Part shown: one piece after another, positions 1-9,464 of the stretch
How the letters are laid out: every line of letters starts with the position of its first letter
How positions within the stretch are numbered: the first letter of the stretch is position 1
Position numbers and translations under genes: made by a program
Assembly: GCF_002007565.1 (NCBI RefSeq)
Contig: NZ_CP015625.1
Location: 2,679,501 to 2,743,500, forward strand
DNA: 64,000 nucleotides
Direction of reading: 5' to 3'
Source: Ditibartonella choladocola
GTDB taxonomy: Bacteria > Pseudomonadota > Alphaproteobacteria > Rhizobiales > Rhizobiaceae
The notes under the pieces: model-generated
Seen by the model: only the letters and a program-made list of their open reading frames with translations
The model's database searches: none
Told to the model about the DNA's origin: nothing

Positions 1-548
1 CGCTTCGACGGGAAGCACTGGCAAAACGCGACCGGATACCGGAAAAACAACGTGTTGTCATTTCACAAAAACTCGTCGAGGAGCTTCAAAAGCTGCTCGC
101 CATTTTGAAAGGCAAAACGGTTGCAGGGTTCTGGCCGATCAAAAGCGAAATCGACCCGCGCCCTCTCATGTCAGCGTTGAAAAAACATGGCTTTAAACTG
201 GCTTTGCCCGCCATTATCAATAAAACAAAAATGGTTTTCAGAATTTTTGAAGATGAGGGAAAACTCGTTGATATGGGTTTTGGCACAGTGGGGCCATCTG
301 AAGACGCGCAAATTGTTGCGCCGGAAACACTTCTCGTTCCGCTTTCGGCTTTCGATAGCAAAGGAAACAGGATCGGTTATGGCGCCGGTTACTATGATCG
401 GGCAATTGCAAGCATGAGAGAAAACGGGCATAACCCGTTATTGATCGGACTTGCTTTCGATTGTCAGGAAGTTCCATCAATACCGGCAGAGCCACACGAT
501 CAAAAATTGGCAATGATACTGACCGAAAGCGGTTTGAGGTCTTTTTAA
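1..548 (+). CDS. fthC: 5-formyltetrahydrofolate cyclo-ligase, 5' end cut by the window
   Basis: Converts 5-formyl-THF to 5,10-methenyl-THF with ATP in the cytoplasmic folate cycle. The frame is open from base 3, where it reads LRREALAKRDRIPEKQR, which fits the usual N-terminal helix of the family, so only a few residues are missing and the TTG at 105 is not the start. The family signature GYGAGYYDRA lies in the last third and would bind the nucleotide and substrate. The C-terminus is complete (TAA at 546-548). YmdB follows 20 bp downstream, a pair common in rhizobia. The 6S RNA gene often precedes this gene in proteobacteria and would lie outside the window. Confidence 0.9.
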   Translation, partial: LRREALAKRDRIPEKQRVVISQKLVEELQKLLAILKGKTVAGFWPIKSEIDPRPLMSALKKHGFKLALPAIINKTKMVFRIFEDEGKLVDMGFGTVGPSEDAQIVAPETLLVPLSAFDSKGNRIGYGAGYYDRAIASMRENGHNPLLIGLAFDCQEVPSIPAEPHDQKLAMILTESGLRSF

Positions 549-568
549 AATATGTTTAGAGCAAAATT

Positions 569-1390
569 ATGAGATTTTTATTTTTAGGTGACATGGTTGG
601 CAAATCCGGCCGCACAGCAGTGTTCCAGAAGCTTCCCGGCCTGATATCGGGTCTCAAGCTCGACTTTGTTGTCGTTAACGGTGAAAATGCAGCTTCCGGC
701 TTCGGCATTACCGAAAAAATCTATAATGAAACACTGGAAGCCGGTGCAAATGTTGTAACCACCGGCAACCATGCGTTCGACCAGAAAGAAACTCTGACTT
801 TTGCCGATCATGCCGACCGGTTTTTAAGACCTGCAAATTTTCCAAAAGGGACGGCGGGCAAAGGTTCGGGTGTCTATATTGCAAAAAACGGTGCGCGTGT
901 GCTTGTTGCCAATGTTATGGGGCGGGTATTTATGCATCCTGATCTTGACGATCCGTTCGAGGCAGCCGAACGCATTGTGGGAGAATGTCCGCTCGGCGAG
1001 CAGGCCGATGCCGTGATTTTTGATTTCCATGCCGAAGCCACAAGCGAAAAACAATGTTTTGGCCATTTTCTTGATGGTCGCGCCAGTGTGGTGGTGGGCA
1101 CTCATACCCATGTTCCGACAGCCGATTATCAGATTTTCAGTGGCGGCACTGCGTTTATGTCGGATGCCGGTATGTGTGGCGATTATGATTCGTCACTTGG
1201 CATGGATAAAGAAGAACCGCTCAACCGTTTTGTTACAAAAATATCGCGTGGTCGCTATGAACCGGCGAGCGGGCCTGCAACCATTTGTGGACTTGCAGTT
1301 GAAATTTCCGACCGCACAGGACTTGCAGAAAAAGTATCTGCCTTGCGTCTTGGACCGCGATTGGAAGAATGCTTGCCGGATTTTTGGTGA
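569..1390 (+). CDS. YmdB family metallophosphoesterase (TIGR00282)
   Basis: A 273-residue cytoplasmic calcineurin-like phosphoesterase; characterised relatives hydrolyse 2',3'-cyclic nucleotides. The metal-ligand blocks appear in order: GDMVG near residue 7, NGEN near 39, TGNHAFD near 66, HAEATSE near 150, GTHTHVPTAD near 175, and SDAGM near 195. All ligands of the dinuclear site are present and the length is normal. The start at 569 gives MRFLFLGD, the usual N-terminus. It lies 20 bp after fthC, so the two are probably cotranscribed. The physiological substrate in alphaproteobacteria is not known. Confidence 0.9.
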   Translation: MRFLFLGDMVGKSGRTAVFQKLPGLISGLKLDFVVVNGENAASGFGITEKIYNETLEAGANVVTTGNHAFDQKETLTFADHADRFLRPANFPKGTAGKGSGVYIAKNGARVLVANVMGRVFMHPDLDDPFEAAERIVGECPLGEQADAVIFDFHAEATSEKQCFGHFLDGRASVVVGTHTHVPTADYQIFSGGTAFMSDAGMCGDYDSSLGMDKEEPLNRFVTKISRGRYEPASGPATICGLAVEISDRTGLAEKVSALRLGPRLEECLPDFW

Positions 1391-1463
1391 AAGACGGGCA
1401 ACTCTTTACCTTTTCACTCGTTTTCCGTATAAGGCGCTCATTCAGATTTTATTAGAACATTGT

Positions 1464-1502
1464 CCGACAGGAAACTTCGATCATTCCAAGGCTCGCTGTC
1501 GG
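1464..1502 (+). other. Inverted repeat in the yebC leader
   Basis: CCGACAG at 1464-1470 pairs with CTGTCGG at 1496-1502 across 25 nt, ending 20 bp before the yebC start. There is no T-run, so it is not an obvious terminator. It could be a leader structure or chance. Confidence 0.25.
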
Positions 1503-1522
1503 TGAAAACCGAAAGGTGATCT

Positions 1523-2272
1523 ATGTCAGGCCATTCACAGTTTAAGAATATTATGCATCGCAAAGGTCGTCAGGATGCGATGCGCTCGAAGATGTTTTCC
1601 AAACTCGCCCGCGAAATAACCGTTGCGGCCAAGCTTGGTGTGCCGGATCCTGCGATGAATGCCCGTTTACGCTTGGCTGTGCAGAATGCAAGAGCCCAGT
1701 CCATGCCGAAAGACAATATCGAACGGGCGATTAAAAAGGCTGCCGGTAATGATGGCGAAAATTATGAAGAAGTCCGCTACGAGGGTTACGGCCCGGCTGG
1801 TGTCGCTGTTATTGTTGAAGCTTTGACAGATAACCGCAACCGTACCGCCTCCAATGTTCGTGCCGCTTTCACCAAAGCAGGTGGTGCATTGGGTGAAACA
1901 GGTTCGGTCGGCTTCATGTTCAATCGCGTTGGCGAAATTGTTTATAAACCGGAAGCCGGCGACGCAGACAAAGTTATGGAAGCTGCCATTGAAGCAGGTG
2001 CCGATGATGTCCAGTCTGATGAAGATGGTCACGTCATTACTTGCGCTTTTGAAAATGTCGGCGAAGTTTCCAAAGCACTTGAAGCCGCACTCGGTGAAGC
2101 CGAATCGGTCAAAGTCGTCTGGAAACCATCAACGACAACGCCGATTGATGAAGAAAAAGCCGAATCGGTTCTTCGTCTGATTTCTACCTTGGAAGAAGAT
2201 GATGACGTCCAGAACGTCTATGCCAATTTCGAGGTTAGTGACGAAGTCATGGCAAAGCTTGCCGCCGAATAA
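1523..2272 (+). CDS. yebC: YebC/PmpR family protein (TACO1 homologue)
   Basis: A 249-residue member of the YebC family, annotated as a DNA-binding regulator and in recent work linked to relief of ribosome stalling at proline-rich motifs. The N-terminus [18 protein letters not shown] is the family hallmark, followed by the conserved stretch [13 protein letters not shown] helix and the [11 protein letters not shown] block near residue 90. The acidic C-terminal domain is complete. The start at 1523 has AAAGG about 7 bp upstream. In many bacteria yebC precedes ruvC; here ruvCAB lies about 10 kb away, in another cluster. A strong terminator follows at 2306. Confidence 0.93.
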   Translation: MSGHSQFKNIMHRKGRQDAMRSKMFSKLAREITVAAKLGVPDPAMNARLRLAVQNARAQSMPKDNIERAIKKAAGNDGENYEEVRYEGYGPAGVAVIVEALTDNRNRTASNVRAAFTKAGGALGETGSVGFMFNRVGEIVYKPEAGDADKVMEAAIEAGADDVQSDEDGHVITCAFENVGEVSKALEAALGEAESVKVVWKPSTTTPIDEEKAESVLRLISTLEEDDDVQNVYANFEVSDEVMAKLAAE

Positions 2273-2305
2273 ATTTATTCTTCAAGTTTTTTAAACTGAA
2301 TTGTT

Positions 2306-2349
2306 CCGGCTTTCGGGTGTTTTTTAAACCTCCCGAAAGCCGGTTTTTT
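2306..2349 (+). terminator. Intrinsic terminator of yebC
   Basis: A 12-bp perfect stem (CCGGCTTTCGGG at 2306-2317, CCCGAAAGCCGG at 2332-2343) is followed by six T. The rest of the gap between yebC and rpmE (about 2350-2583) shows no gene or other clear feature. Confidence 0.85.
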
Positions 2350-2583
2350 ATCGGAGTGCCGGATTTATCTTCCCGTCTGTGGGATTTGTCTCCTGTTCAA
2401 AAGCCGGTTGCTTGTTAAAAAAACAGCCTGTTTTTCAAGAGCGGCCTTTGACTTCATGATTGTTAGAATTTTTCTCCACCTTCATCTTCTTGCCTGCCGT
2501 GGCAACCAAGTCTTTCGATAACCGTTCCAGAGGTAGAGTTGGAAAATATCGTGCATTTGAGAACCATTGCGATATTTTTAAAC

Positions 2584-2613
2584 AATAAAAAACCCGCCGG
2601 ATTGGCGGGTTTT
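2584..2613 (-). terminator. Intrinsic terminator of rpmE
   Basis: AACCCGCC at 2591-2598 pairs with GGCGGGTT at 2604-2611. On the minus strand the stem is followed by a T-rich run (A-run at 2587-2592 on the plus strand). It sits 20 bp after the rpmE stop. Confidence 0.8.
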
Positions 2614-2632
2614 AAAAGGAAATAGAAACTTA

Positions 2633-2854
2633 TTAAAGGCCGAGATTGCCAAAACGGTTTTTGAACTTGGAAACGCGACCACCGCGGTCAACGAGGGTTT
2701 GTGAACCACCAGTCCAAGCCGGATGTGTTCTCGGATCAATATCAAGATTCATGGTGTCACCTTCTTTGCCCCAAGTGGAGCGGGTGAAATACTCGGTGCC
2801 ATCTGTCATCACAACCTTGATGGTGTGGTAATCGGGATGAATATCAGCTTTCAT
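2633..2854 (-). CDS. rpmE: 50S ribosomal protein L31
   Basis: A 73-residue L31 of the large ribosomal subunit. [10 protein letters not shown] and the block [21 protein letters not shown] identify the family. There are no cysteines, so this is the zinc-independent (C-minus) form and should not act as a zinc reserve. It is a single-gene unit with its own terminator, divergent from the ABC exporter at 3023. Confidence 0.95.
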   Translation of the reverse strand: MKADIHPDYHTIKVVMTDGTEYFTRSTWGKEGDTMNLDIDPRTHPAWTGGSQTLVDRGGRVSKFKNRFGNLGL

Positions 2855-3022
2855 GACGCGAACTTCCTGCTTCTAACGGGAACGAACAGTCACATGGTGT
2901 ATTTTCATGATGCCATCCGTTCATCAATTTGATAAACAAAGCCCGGACTTCACCGGACTTTGATAAAAATCTGGTGTTGCCTATACAACAGCACGAACGA
3001 TAGCACAAGGGCACAATAGAAT

Positions 3023-4816
3023 ATGGATAAGAAGAACAGCATGGAAAATAGCGAAAAAAGACTATCTGCCCCGAAAAAACATAGCTTGCGTCCCTTATCA
3101 GCACTGCAACCTTATGTATTCCGCTATAAAAAACTTGCCTTTTCGGCTGCTGTTTCTTTGATTGTTGCTGCCCTTGTCATGTTGGCACTTCCCATTGCAA
3201 TCCGCCGTATGCTCGATCATGGCTTTAGTTTAAGCAACGGTACAATGATAAATTCCTATTTTGCGGTGCTGTTTCTGCTTGCTGCAATTCTGGCTCTTGC
3301 TTCAGCCGGACGTTATTATTCGGTAATTACTCTGGGTGAACATGTGGTGGCCGATCTCCGGCGGGATGTTTTTTCCCATATAATCAACTTGTCACCGGAA
3401 TTTTTCGACAAAGCCCGTTCCGGTGAAATTATCTCGCGCTTGTCTGCCGATACAACACAGGTGAAATCTGCTGTCGGTGCTACAGCTTCGGTTTTCTTGC
3501 GCAATATTATCATGGCCGTTGGTGCTGTTATCATGATGATTGTAACCAGTCCGAAACTGTCGGCTATGGTGCTTGTGGCAATTCCCATTGTTGTTATTCC
3601 GCTCATTGTTTTCGGCCGCAAAGTGAGAAAGAGAACCCGCCTCGCACAAGACCGTCTTGCCGATGCGACAGCACTTGCTTCCGAACAGGTGAGCGCTATC
3701 CGCACTATTCAGGCTTTTACGGCTGAACAAAATGTCAATAAACGGTTTTCCCAATTGATCGAAAGGGCTTTCCAATCGGCACGTGGCTCCATTCTGTCGC
3801 GCGCATTTTTAACCGCCTTTGCCATTTTTCTTGTTTTTGGAAGTGTTGTAGCGGTGTTGTGGATTGGCTCGAACGATGTCTTGAATAAAACCATGACGGC
3901 CGGAACATTGGGGCAATTCGTTCTTTATGCGGTTTTTGGTGCCAGTGCATTCGGCCAATTATCGGAAGTTGGTGCAGAGCTCGCACAGGCAACAGGGGCT
4001 GCCGAAAGACTTGCCGAACTGCTTGTTGAAAAAACTGCAATTACTGTTCCCGCAAGTCCGTTGAAACTGCCGGAACCGGCACGGGGTGCAATCAACTTCA
4101 ATCATGTCGATTTTGCCTATCCGACCAGAAAATCGCAAGCTGTCTTGCACAATTTGACATTTTCGATCAAAGCCGGAGAGACGGTTGCTTTTGTAGGCCC
4201 GTCCGGCGGTGGCAAAAGCACAATTTTCTCATTGATCTTGCGCTTTTATGACCCTGATAGTGGCAATCTTACTTTTGATGGTACGGAAATTTCCAAAGTC
4301 AAGCTTGAGGATTTACGCTCGCGCATTGCCTATGTCCCGCAGGATGTCGCCATTTTTGATGGGACTTTGCGGGAAAATATCGCTTTCGGTAATCCTTTAG
4401 CCGATAATAAAGCTATTGAAGAAGCAGCCGAGGCTGCCCATGCACTCGACTTCATTCATAATTTGAAAGACGGTTTTGAAACAGAAGTCGGCGAGCGCGG
4501 CATTACCCTTTCAGGCGGACAAAAGCAACGCATAGCCATTGCCCGCGCAATTTTGCGCAATGCTCCGCTTCTTTTGCTTGACGAGGCAACATCCGCACTT
4601 GATGCGGAAAACGAGATGCTTGTACAAAGAGCACTTGAAGGATTAATGAAAAATCGCACAACTCTGGTTATCGCCCACCGTTTGGCAACAGTTTTGAAAG
4701 CCGACAGAATTGTTGTTCTTGATAAAGGTGCTATTGTCGAAGAAGGCACACATGACGAACTGGTTGCGCAAAACGGCCTTTATGCGCGCTTGGCAAAACT
4801 CCAATTCTCGCATTGA
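3023..4816 (+). CDS. ABC exporter, fused permease and ATPase (MsbA/AarD-like)
   Basis: A 597-residue half-transporter expected to work as a homodimer in the inner membrane. Residues of about 35-320 hold the six-helix membrane domain and about 355-595 the ATPase domain. Visible motifs are Walker A GPSGGGKST near 392, the Q-loop region, the signature LSGGQKQR near 495, Walker B LLLLDEATSALD near 515, and the H-loop IAHRLAT near 550. All catalytic residues are intact. Divergent placement from rpmE is common in Brucella relatives. The substrate (lipid, peptide or drug) cannot be read from sequence. The next gene starts 48 bp downstream and may be cotranscribed. Confidence 0.88.
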   Translation: MDKKNSMENSEKRLSAPKKHSLRPLSALQPYVFRYKKLAFSAAVSLIVAALVMLALPIAIRRMLDHGFSLSNGTMINSYFAVLFLLAAILALASAGRYYSVITLGEHVVADLRRDVFSHIINLSPEFFDKARSGEIISRLSADTTQVKSAVGATASVFLRNIIMAVGAVIMMIVTSPKLSAMVLVAIPIVVIPLIVFGRKVRKRTRLAQDRLADATALASEQVSAIRTIQAFTAEQNVNKRFSQLIERAFQSARGSILSRAFLTAFAIFLVFGSVVAVLWIGSNDVLNKTMTAGTLGQFVLYAVFGASAFGQLSEVGAELAQATGAAERLAELLVEKTAITVPASPLKLPEPARGAINFNHVDFAYPTRKSQAVLHNLTFSIKAGETVAFVGPSGGGKSTIFSLILRFYDPDSGNLTFDGTEISKVKLEDLRSRIAYVPQDVAIFDGTLRENIAFGNPLADNKAIEEAAEAAHALDFIHNLKDGFETEVGERGITLSGGQKQRIAIARAILRNAPLLLLDEATSALDAENEMLVQRALEGLMKNRTTLVIAHRLATVLKADRIVVLDKGAIVEEGTHDELVAQNGLYARLAKLQFSH

Positions 4817-4864
4817 AGACAATACGGCAAAAGAACATACAGGAATTAAAAAACAGGCCAGACT

Positions 4865-6187
4865 ATGGTTCAAATTCGTGTTAGCCCGAAAATTGACGGC
4901 GTTTCAGGTTGGTTTGCCACATCGCCCGATCATGGAATAACAATTGGCAAAAGCTTTGAAGACGATAAAGACTTTGATTTTGTAATTATCGGAGCGGGCT
5001 TTATCGGCCTTTCTTTGGCTCATCGTTTGGCCGAACGGCAACCTGATGCCAAGATTGCGGTCATTGATGCACTTAAAGTTGGCGAAGGCACTTCGGGGCG
5101 GAATGCCGGCTTTATCATTGATGTCCCGCACAATGTGGACGGCGGCAAAACAACCCCCGATCATGACCGGCGGCTTTATGCATTGAATAAATTTGCCATA
5201 AAGCGTTTGCGTGATTTCAAAGACCATTATGCTATTTCCTGTGACTGGCAGGAAAGCGGTAAATATATGGCCGCCCGCGAAACAAATAACCTCGGCAATC
5301 TGAACCATTTTGCCGCACAACTCAAAAATGACGGGTTTGATTATCAGGATTTTGCCGGAGACGATTTAGCGAAACGATTGGGAACTAGCTATTATCAACG
5401 GGCAATCTATACAAAGGGCAATGTCCTTGTTAACCCTGCCGCACTTATCCGTGGTATTGCCAAAGCCTTGCCACCTTCTGTCAGCCTTTTTGAACAAACG
5501 CCCGTTACAGAAATCACTTATGGTTCAAAGCATGTGATTAGAACCGCCTGCGGGCTTATTACGGCAAAATTTATCTTCGAGGCAGGCAATATCTTCAACA
5601 GTGAATTCGGCTATGAAAAGCACCGTCTTGCGCCCGTTTATACTTATGCCAGCCTGACAAAACCGCTTGAGGCTAGCGATGTCGAAAAATATTTTTCCAA
5701 TGTAAAACCTTGGGGCATTACCTCGGCTCATCCGGCAGGCACAACAGTGCGCTATACACCCGACCACCGCATCTTTATTCGTAATATATTGCGTTTTGCA
5801 CCAACATTGACGACTTCAAAAGATGATCTCGACTTTGCCTTGACCCATCATAGGCGTTCGTTCGAGAACCGTTTTCCTATGCTCTCCCATATTCCGTTCG
5901 AATTCACATGGGGCGGAATGATTGCCGTTACGCTCAACCAGAATTATGTTTTCCATAAACCTGCCGAAAACATCATGGTTTTGAATGGCTGTAACGGCGT
6001 TGGCGTGGCAAAAGGCACATATCTCGGATTTTATGCGGCCGATTTTATTTCTGGTGATAATAATGAAGAAATCCGCTTCATTCGCGAAAACAGCCATCCG
6101 AGCTTTATTGTTCCCGATCCAATACGTTCGCTTGTTGCCCGCTACCGGTTGAAAAAAGAGCAAGCCGCCGCTGGCGGTGATTTATGA
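4865..6187 (+). CDS. FAD-dependent oxidoreductase, DAO/DadA type
   Basis: A 440-residue flavoprotein of the D-amino acid oxidase fold (PF01266). The dinucleotide-binding motif FVIIGAGFIGLSLAHRLAE lies near residues 40-58 and a GTSGRNAGF block, typical of glycine/sarcosine oxidase-like proteins, near 75-83. The C-terminal GCNGVGVAKGTYLG block closes the FAD site. The likely reaction is oxidation of a secondary or D-amine, but the substrate is unknown. An N-terminal stretch of about 35 residues precedes the Rossmann fold, which is longer than usual. A bidirectional hairpin at 6241 ends the unit. Confidence 0.85.
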   Translation: MVQIRVSPKIDGVSGWFATSPDHGITIGKSFEDDKDFDFVIIGAGFIGLSLAHRLAERQPDAKIAVIDALKVGEGTSGRNAGFIIDVPHNVDGGKTTPDHDRRLYALNKFAIKRLRDFKDHYAISCDWQESGKYMAARETNNLGNLNHFAAQLKNDGFDYQDFAGDDLAKRLGTSYYQRAIYTKGNVLVNPAALIRGIAKALPPSVSLFEQTPVTEITYGSKHVIRTACGLITAKFIFEAGNIFNSEFGYEKHRLAPVYTYASLTKPLEASDVEKYFSNVKPWGITSAHPAGTTVRYTPDHRIFIRNILRFAPTLTTSKDDLDFALTHHRRSFENRFPMLSHIPFEFTWGGMIAVTLNQNYVFHKPAENIMVLNGCNGVGVAKGTYLGFYAADFISGDNNEEIRFIRENSHPSFIVPDPIRSLVARYRLKKEQAAAGGDL

Positions 6188-6231
6188 GGTGAACGTAACT
6201 CAAACGAAACACATATGTGCACACTTTAGCT

Positions 6232-6265
6232 TAAAAAAAATTCCCGCTTTTTTTTAAAGCGGGAA
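6232..6265 (-). terminator. Intrinsic terminator of the efp-suhB unit, possibly bidirectional
   Basis: TTCCCGCTTT (6241-6250) pairs with AAAGCGGGAA (6256-6265). The A-run at 6233-6240 gives a T-run on the minus strand, the side of suhB. It may also stop transcripts from the oxidoreductase gene on the plus strand. Confidence 0.8.
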
Positions 6266-6302
6266 TGGAATTTGATCGAATTTTTTTAACAAAGCTTAGC
6301 CC

Positions 6303-7094
6303 TTAGATGGGCTTTTTGATCGTCTTCATCAGTGCTTTATGAATAAGCTCGTTTCCGGCAACAATATTCTTTTTCCCGAAGATATTCTGCCCGCCATCTT
6401 TATCACTGACAAAGCCACCGGCTTCCCGAACCATCAAAAGGCCGGCCGCCATATCCCATGGCTGTAGATTATCTTCCCAAAAACCGTCAAGACGACCGGC
6501 TGCGACATAAGCAAGATCAACTGCTGCCGCACCCATACGCCGGATACCTGCCACTTCGGCCATCACATTGCGCAGTTCGACAAGATATTCGCCGTGATGA
6601 CCACGACCAAGATGGGGAATGCCTGTTCCGATAACGCAATCTTCAAGCTTGCGGCGATTGGCAACCCGCATGCGTCTGTCATTGAGAAACACGCCACCAC
6701 CACGCTCGGCAGTGAAGAGTTCATCCATTGCGGGATTATAAATCACACCGGCAACAATCTGTCCCTGACGCTCCAATGCAATCGAAACGCCGAAAAAAGG
6801 TATGCCGTGAAGAAAATTGGTTGTTCCGTCAAGCGGGTCGACAATAAAACGATGTTGCGTGTCGCTGCCGTTGATCTCGCCCGATTCTTCCATGAGAAAA
6901 CAATAATCCGGACGCGCTTTCAAAAGCTCTGTCCGGACAATATCTTCTGCGCGTCGATCGGCCTGACTGACATAATCGGCAGGCCCTTTCAAAGACACTT
7001 GAAGATTTTGTACCTCACCATAGTCACGGGCAAGCGACCGCCCCGCTTTCATTGCCGCTTGTACCATGACATTCATTATCGCTGAACGCGCCAT
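6303..7094 (-). CDS. suhB: Inositol monophosphatase family protein
   Basis: A 263-residue Mg-dependent phosphatase of the IMPase/SuhB family. The metal-binding motifs are present: EESG near residue 68, DPLDGTTNF near 86-94 and WDMAAGLLMVREAGG near 210-224. The ATG at 7094 is preferred to the TTG one codon earlier because it is spaced 11 bp from the efp stop and reads MARSAIMNVM, the normal N-terminus. It is downstream of efp, in the same direction, and should share its transcript. Substrates may be inositol phosphate or related sugar phosphates; SuhB also has an RNA polymerase role in enterobacteria. Confidence 0.92.
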   Translation of the reverse strand: MARSAIMNVMVQAAMKAGRSLARDYGEVQNLQVSLKGPADYVSQADRRAEDIVRTELLKARPDYCFLMEESGEINGSDTQHRFIVDPLDGTTNFLHGIPFFGVSIALERQGQIVAGVIYNPAMDELFTAERGGGVFLNDRRMRVANRRKLEDCVIGTGIPHLGRGHHGEYLVELRNVMAEVAGIRRMGAAAVDLAYVAAGRLDGFWEDNLQPWDMAAGLLMVREAGGFVSDKDGGQNIFGKKNIVAGNELIHKALMKTIKKPI

Positions 7095-7105
7095 CAAACC
7101 AATCC

Positions 7106-7669
7106 TTAATCTGCACGACGCAGATAAATAAGCTCGTTTGTATCCACAACCACTTTCTCGCCTGCCGAAATAAACGGCGGCACGAGAATGCGGATGCCAT
7201 TTTCCAGAACGGCCGGCTTATAGGAAGAAGCAGCCGTCTGCCCCTTAACAACCGGATCCGCTTCGGTAATCGTCAATGTGACCTGATCGGGCAAATCAAT
7301 ACCGATCGGCTTTTCTTCATAAAGTTCAACCGTGACCTTCATGCCATCCTGAAGGAAAGCTGCACGTTCGCCAACAAAATCTTTCTGTAATTCAAGCTGC
7401 TCGAAAGTTTCTGAATCCATGAAAACGAGTGCGTCACCCTGCTCGTAAAGAAACGTATAGTCCTTTTGCTCAAGTCTTACTTTTTCAACAGTTTCAGCAG
7501 CGCGGAAACGTTCGTTCAATTTTGTTCCATCAAGCAGATTCTTCAATTCAACCTGATTGAAGGCACCGCCTTTACCCGGTTTGACGGCATTGCATTTGAC
7601 TGCAACCCAAAGGCTGCCATTATGTTCAATCACATTGCCAGGGCGAATTTCATTGCCATTAATCTTCAT
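7106..7669 (-). CDS. efp: Elongation factor P
   Basis: A 187-residue translation factor that rescues ribosomes stalled at polyproline. The N-terminus [16 protein letters not shown] matches the Brucella protein as I know it, and favours the ATG at 7669 over the ATG at 7678; GGA lies about 9 bp upstream of 7669. The loop PGKGGAFNQ carries the lysine (near 34) that is modified in lysine-type EF-P. The modifying enzymes EpmA and EpmB, which can neighbour efp in relatives, are not seen next to it here. The suhB gene follows 11 bp after the stop. Confidence 0.94.
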   Translation of the reverse strand: MKINGNEIRPGNVIEHNGSLWVAVKCNAVKPGKGGAFNQVELKNLLDGTKLNERFRAAETVEKVRLEQKDYTFLYEQGDALVFMDSETFEQLELQKDFVGERAAFLQDGMKVTVELYEEKPIGIDLPDQVTLTITEADPVVKGQTAASSYKPAVLENGIRILVPPFISAGEKVVVDTNELIYLRRAD

Positions 7670-7799
7670 AGTTTTCATCCGACATTAGATTATTATGGAA
7701 TAAGGACATTAGAATATGCCCTCAATTAACGTGTTCAAGACCATAAAAATAGTCTTTAAGCAAGGGGCGCGGCCTCAATTTTAAGGACACGCCTGAACT

Positions 7800-8783
7800 T
7801 TAAAGTGTTGGCATAAGCTGTTCTGCTTTTTGGCGGGCTGTTGCCAATTGCTCATCCGACATGCCTTCCAACATAGTTTCAAGATCCGGAGCTTCCATTT
7901 TAGCCTGTTTGGCTACCATATACCAAGCTGCCGCTTTTACAATATCCCCCTCGGTTCCGATGCCATCGCGATAAAGCCTCGCAAGATTGATCTGTGCCGG
8001 TGCAATCATCTTGCTTGCATCCATTAAGAGCAAATTGAATGCACCTTCGTAATCTTGCGGACCACCGCGTCCTTCAACCATCCATTTGGCCAATGTAATT
8101 TGCGCAGGAACGTGATCTTTTGCCGAAGCTGCTTCCAGCAATTTGCGTGCATTATTATCATCACGCGGGCGTTTCGGTGTTCCTCTTGCCAGAATTTGGC
8201 TTGCTGCGAAAGCCGAGTCGGGATCACCGAGCGAAGCCCCTTTCAGAAAATAACCGAGGCTCGTTTCGAGCGCATCATCGCTTTCAGATTTGTTCAACAA
8301 TAATTGGCCGTAATAGAAATAGGCTTCCGGTACACCTGCATCAACCGCGCGTTTGATATAGTCCTCGCCCATTGACGGGTCTTTGGGCACATAAGTACCG
8401 TTAAAAAGCAAAAGCCCGTAACGCAACTCTGCCTGCGGGTCGCCTTGTTTGGCTGCTCTTCCGAACCATAAGGCTGCCCGTGCCCCGTCAATTGCAACGG
8501 CATAGCCTTCCATATACATCCGCCCCAGAAGTGTTTGAGCGGTGGCATCACCTTCTTCGCCTCTTCTCAAGGCTTCAAGAAACGCCGTCTTATAATTTCC
8601 CGCAATATAATTATCATAGGCTTTGTCATATTGACCGGCTTTCAGATAATCTTCCCCTGTCTGTTTGGGTAAAACGGGTTTGGCTCCTTTATCGGAACGT
8701 GCTTCCTGAGCTTCAGCGAATTGGAAACCGGCCAAAGACGCCAATAAAACAAGCCCAAGGAGTTTGCTTGCGAATAACTTCAT
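7800..8783 (-). CDS. Exported Sel1-repeat (TPR-like) protein
   Basis: A 327-residue protein with a signal peptide: a hydrophobic stretch LGLVLLASLAGFQF, then a likely cut after AEA near residue 25. The rest is a series of Sel1-like repeats of about 36 residues (for example LGRMYMEGYAV, then ALWFGRAAKQGDPQAEL; and LARLYRDGIGTEG, then AAAWYMVAKQ). It should be a periplasmic alpha-solenoid for protein contacts. Its start overlaps the stop of the upstream ThiE-like gene by 4 bp (ATGA), indicating translational coupling. The same pairing occurs in Brucella relatives; the partner and role are unknown. Confidence 0.85.
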   Translation of the reverse strand: MKLFASKLLGLVLLASLAGFQFAEAQEARSDKGAKPVLPKQTGEDYLKAGQYDKAYDNYIAGNYKTAFLEALRRGEEGDATAQTLLGRMYMEGYAVAIDGARAALWFGRAAKQGDPQAELRYGLLLFNGTYVPKDPSMGEDYIKRAVDAGVPEAYFYYGQLLLNKSESDDALETSLGYFLKGASLGDPDSAFAASQILARGTPKRPRDDNNARKLLEAASAKDHVPAQITLAKWMVEGRGGPQDYEGAFNLLLMDASKMIAPAQINLARLYRDGIGTEGDIVKAAAWYMVAKQAKMEAPDLETMLEGMSDEQLATARQKAEQLMPTL

Positions 8784-9439
8784 TCGACAAGCTCCCCGTC
8801 GAAACCGCCACTTTCTTCAATCAGGCGGGTAATCTCGCTTACAATATGCTGCGGATTGTCATGGCCGAAAACCATTTCTTCCACTGCAATAAATTCGGCT
8901 TTTGTCGCAAGAACTTCGGGAAAAGTGGCGATGTCGGAACCGGCCTGGACAATAGCCGGAATTTCCATGACTTCCGCCCACCAGGATGAAAGCGCGATGT
9001 TACGCGGATGGGGAGCCGGTTTTTTATCGGCACCGAGTTTGCCGAACATCAGATAATCAGGCTCACATTCACCGCTTGTCATGGCCGTGTGCTTGTCGCG
9101 CAAATTGCCAAAGCCGACAATCATCGAATTGTGCCGGCGATCAAGGAGGGCACGGAGTTCTTCAACCTTGCCTTCAAGATGGACGCCGTCAGCATGAATG
9201 CGTCCGGCAATCCGGCTGTCATTGGCGACAAGAAAAGCAACAGATTTTGCCTCTATTCCATCAACCAGAAGTTCCGCCTGTTGCTGCAAAAATGTAGCGT
9301 CATTTTGCGAATCATAAACAATGAGACTGGCAAAATCGCCATGATCGAGAATATCCATGAGAATATCCGCTTTTATATTGCGGCGCGTGTCAAGTGTCAT
9401 CACAAGTCTTGGATATAGGCGATTTGTATCTTTACTCAT
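8780..9439 (-). CDS. Thiamine phosphate synthase-like protein (ThiE fold), probably divergent
   Basis: A 219-residue protein recognisable as a ThiE relative by VANDSRIAGR near residue 72 and HADGVHLEG near 83-91. The residues that make ThiE active look changed: the QLREK motif near the N-terminus is absent (the site reads LIVYDSQND) and the diphosphate loop GPxxxTxTK is replaced by FGKLGADKKPAPH. I infer that it may not make thiamine phosphate. It is coupled to the Sel1 gene by a 4-bp overlap. Thiamine kinase thiN lies 22 kb away, with no other thi gene in the window. Confidence 0.7.
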   Translation of the reverse strand: MSKDTNRLYPRLVMTLDTRRNIKADILMDILDHGDFASLIVYDSQNDATFLQQQAELLVDGIEAKSVAFLVANDSRIAGRIHADGVHLEGKVEELRALLDRRHNSMIVGFGNLRDKHTAMTSGECEPDYLMFGKLGADKKPAPHPRNIALSSWWAEVMEIPAIVQAGSDIATFPEVLATKAEFIAVEEMVFGHDNPQHIVSEITRLIEESGGFDGELVE

Positions 9440-9464
9440 GGCAATATCGTTTAGGTCTATAAAA

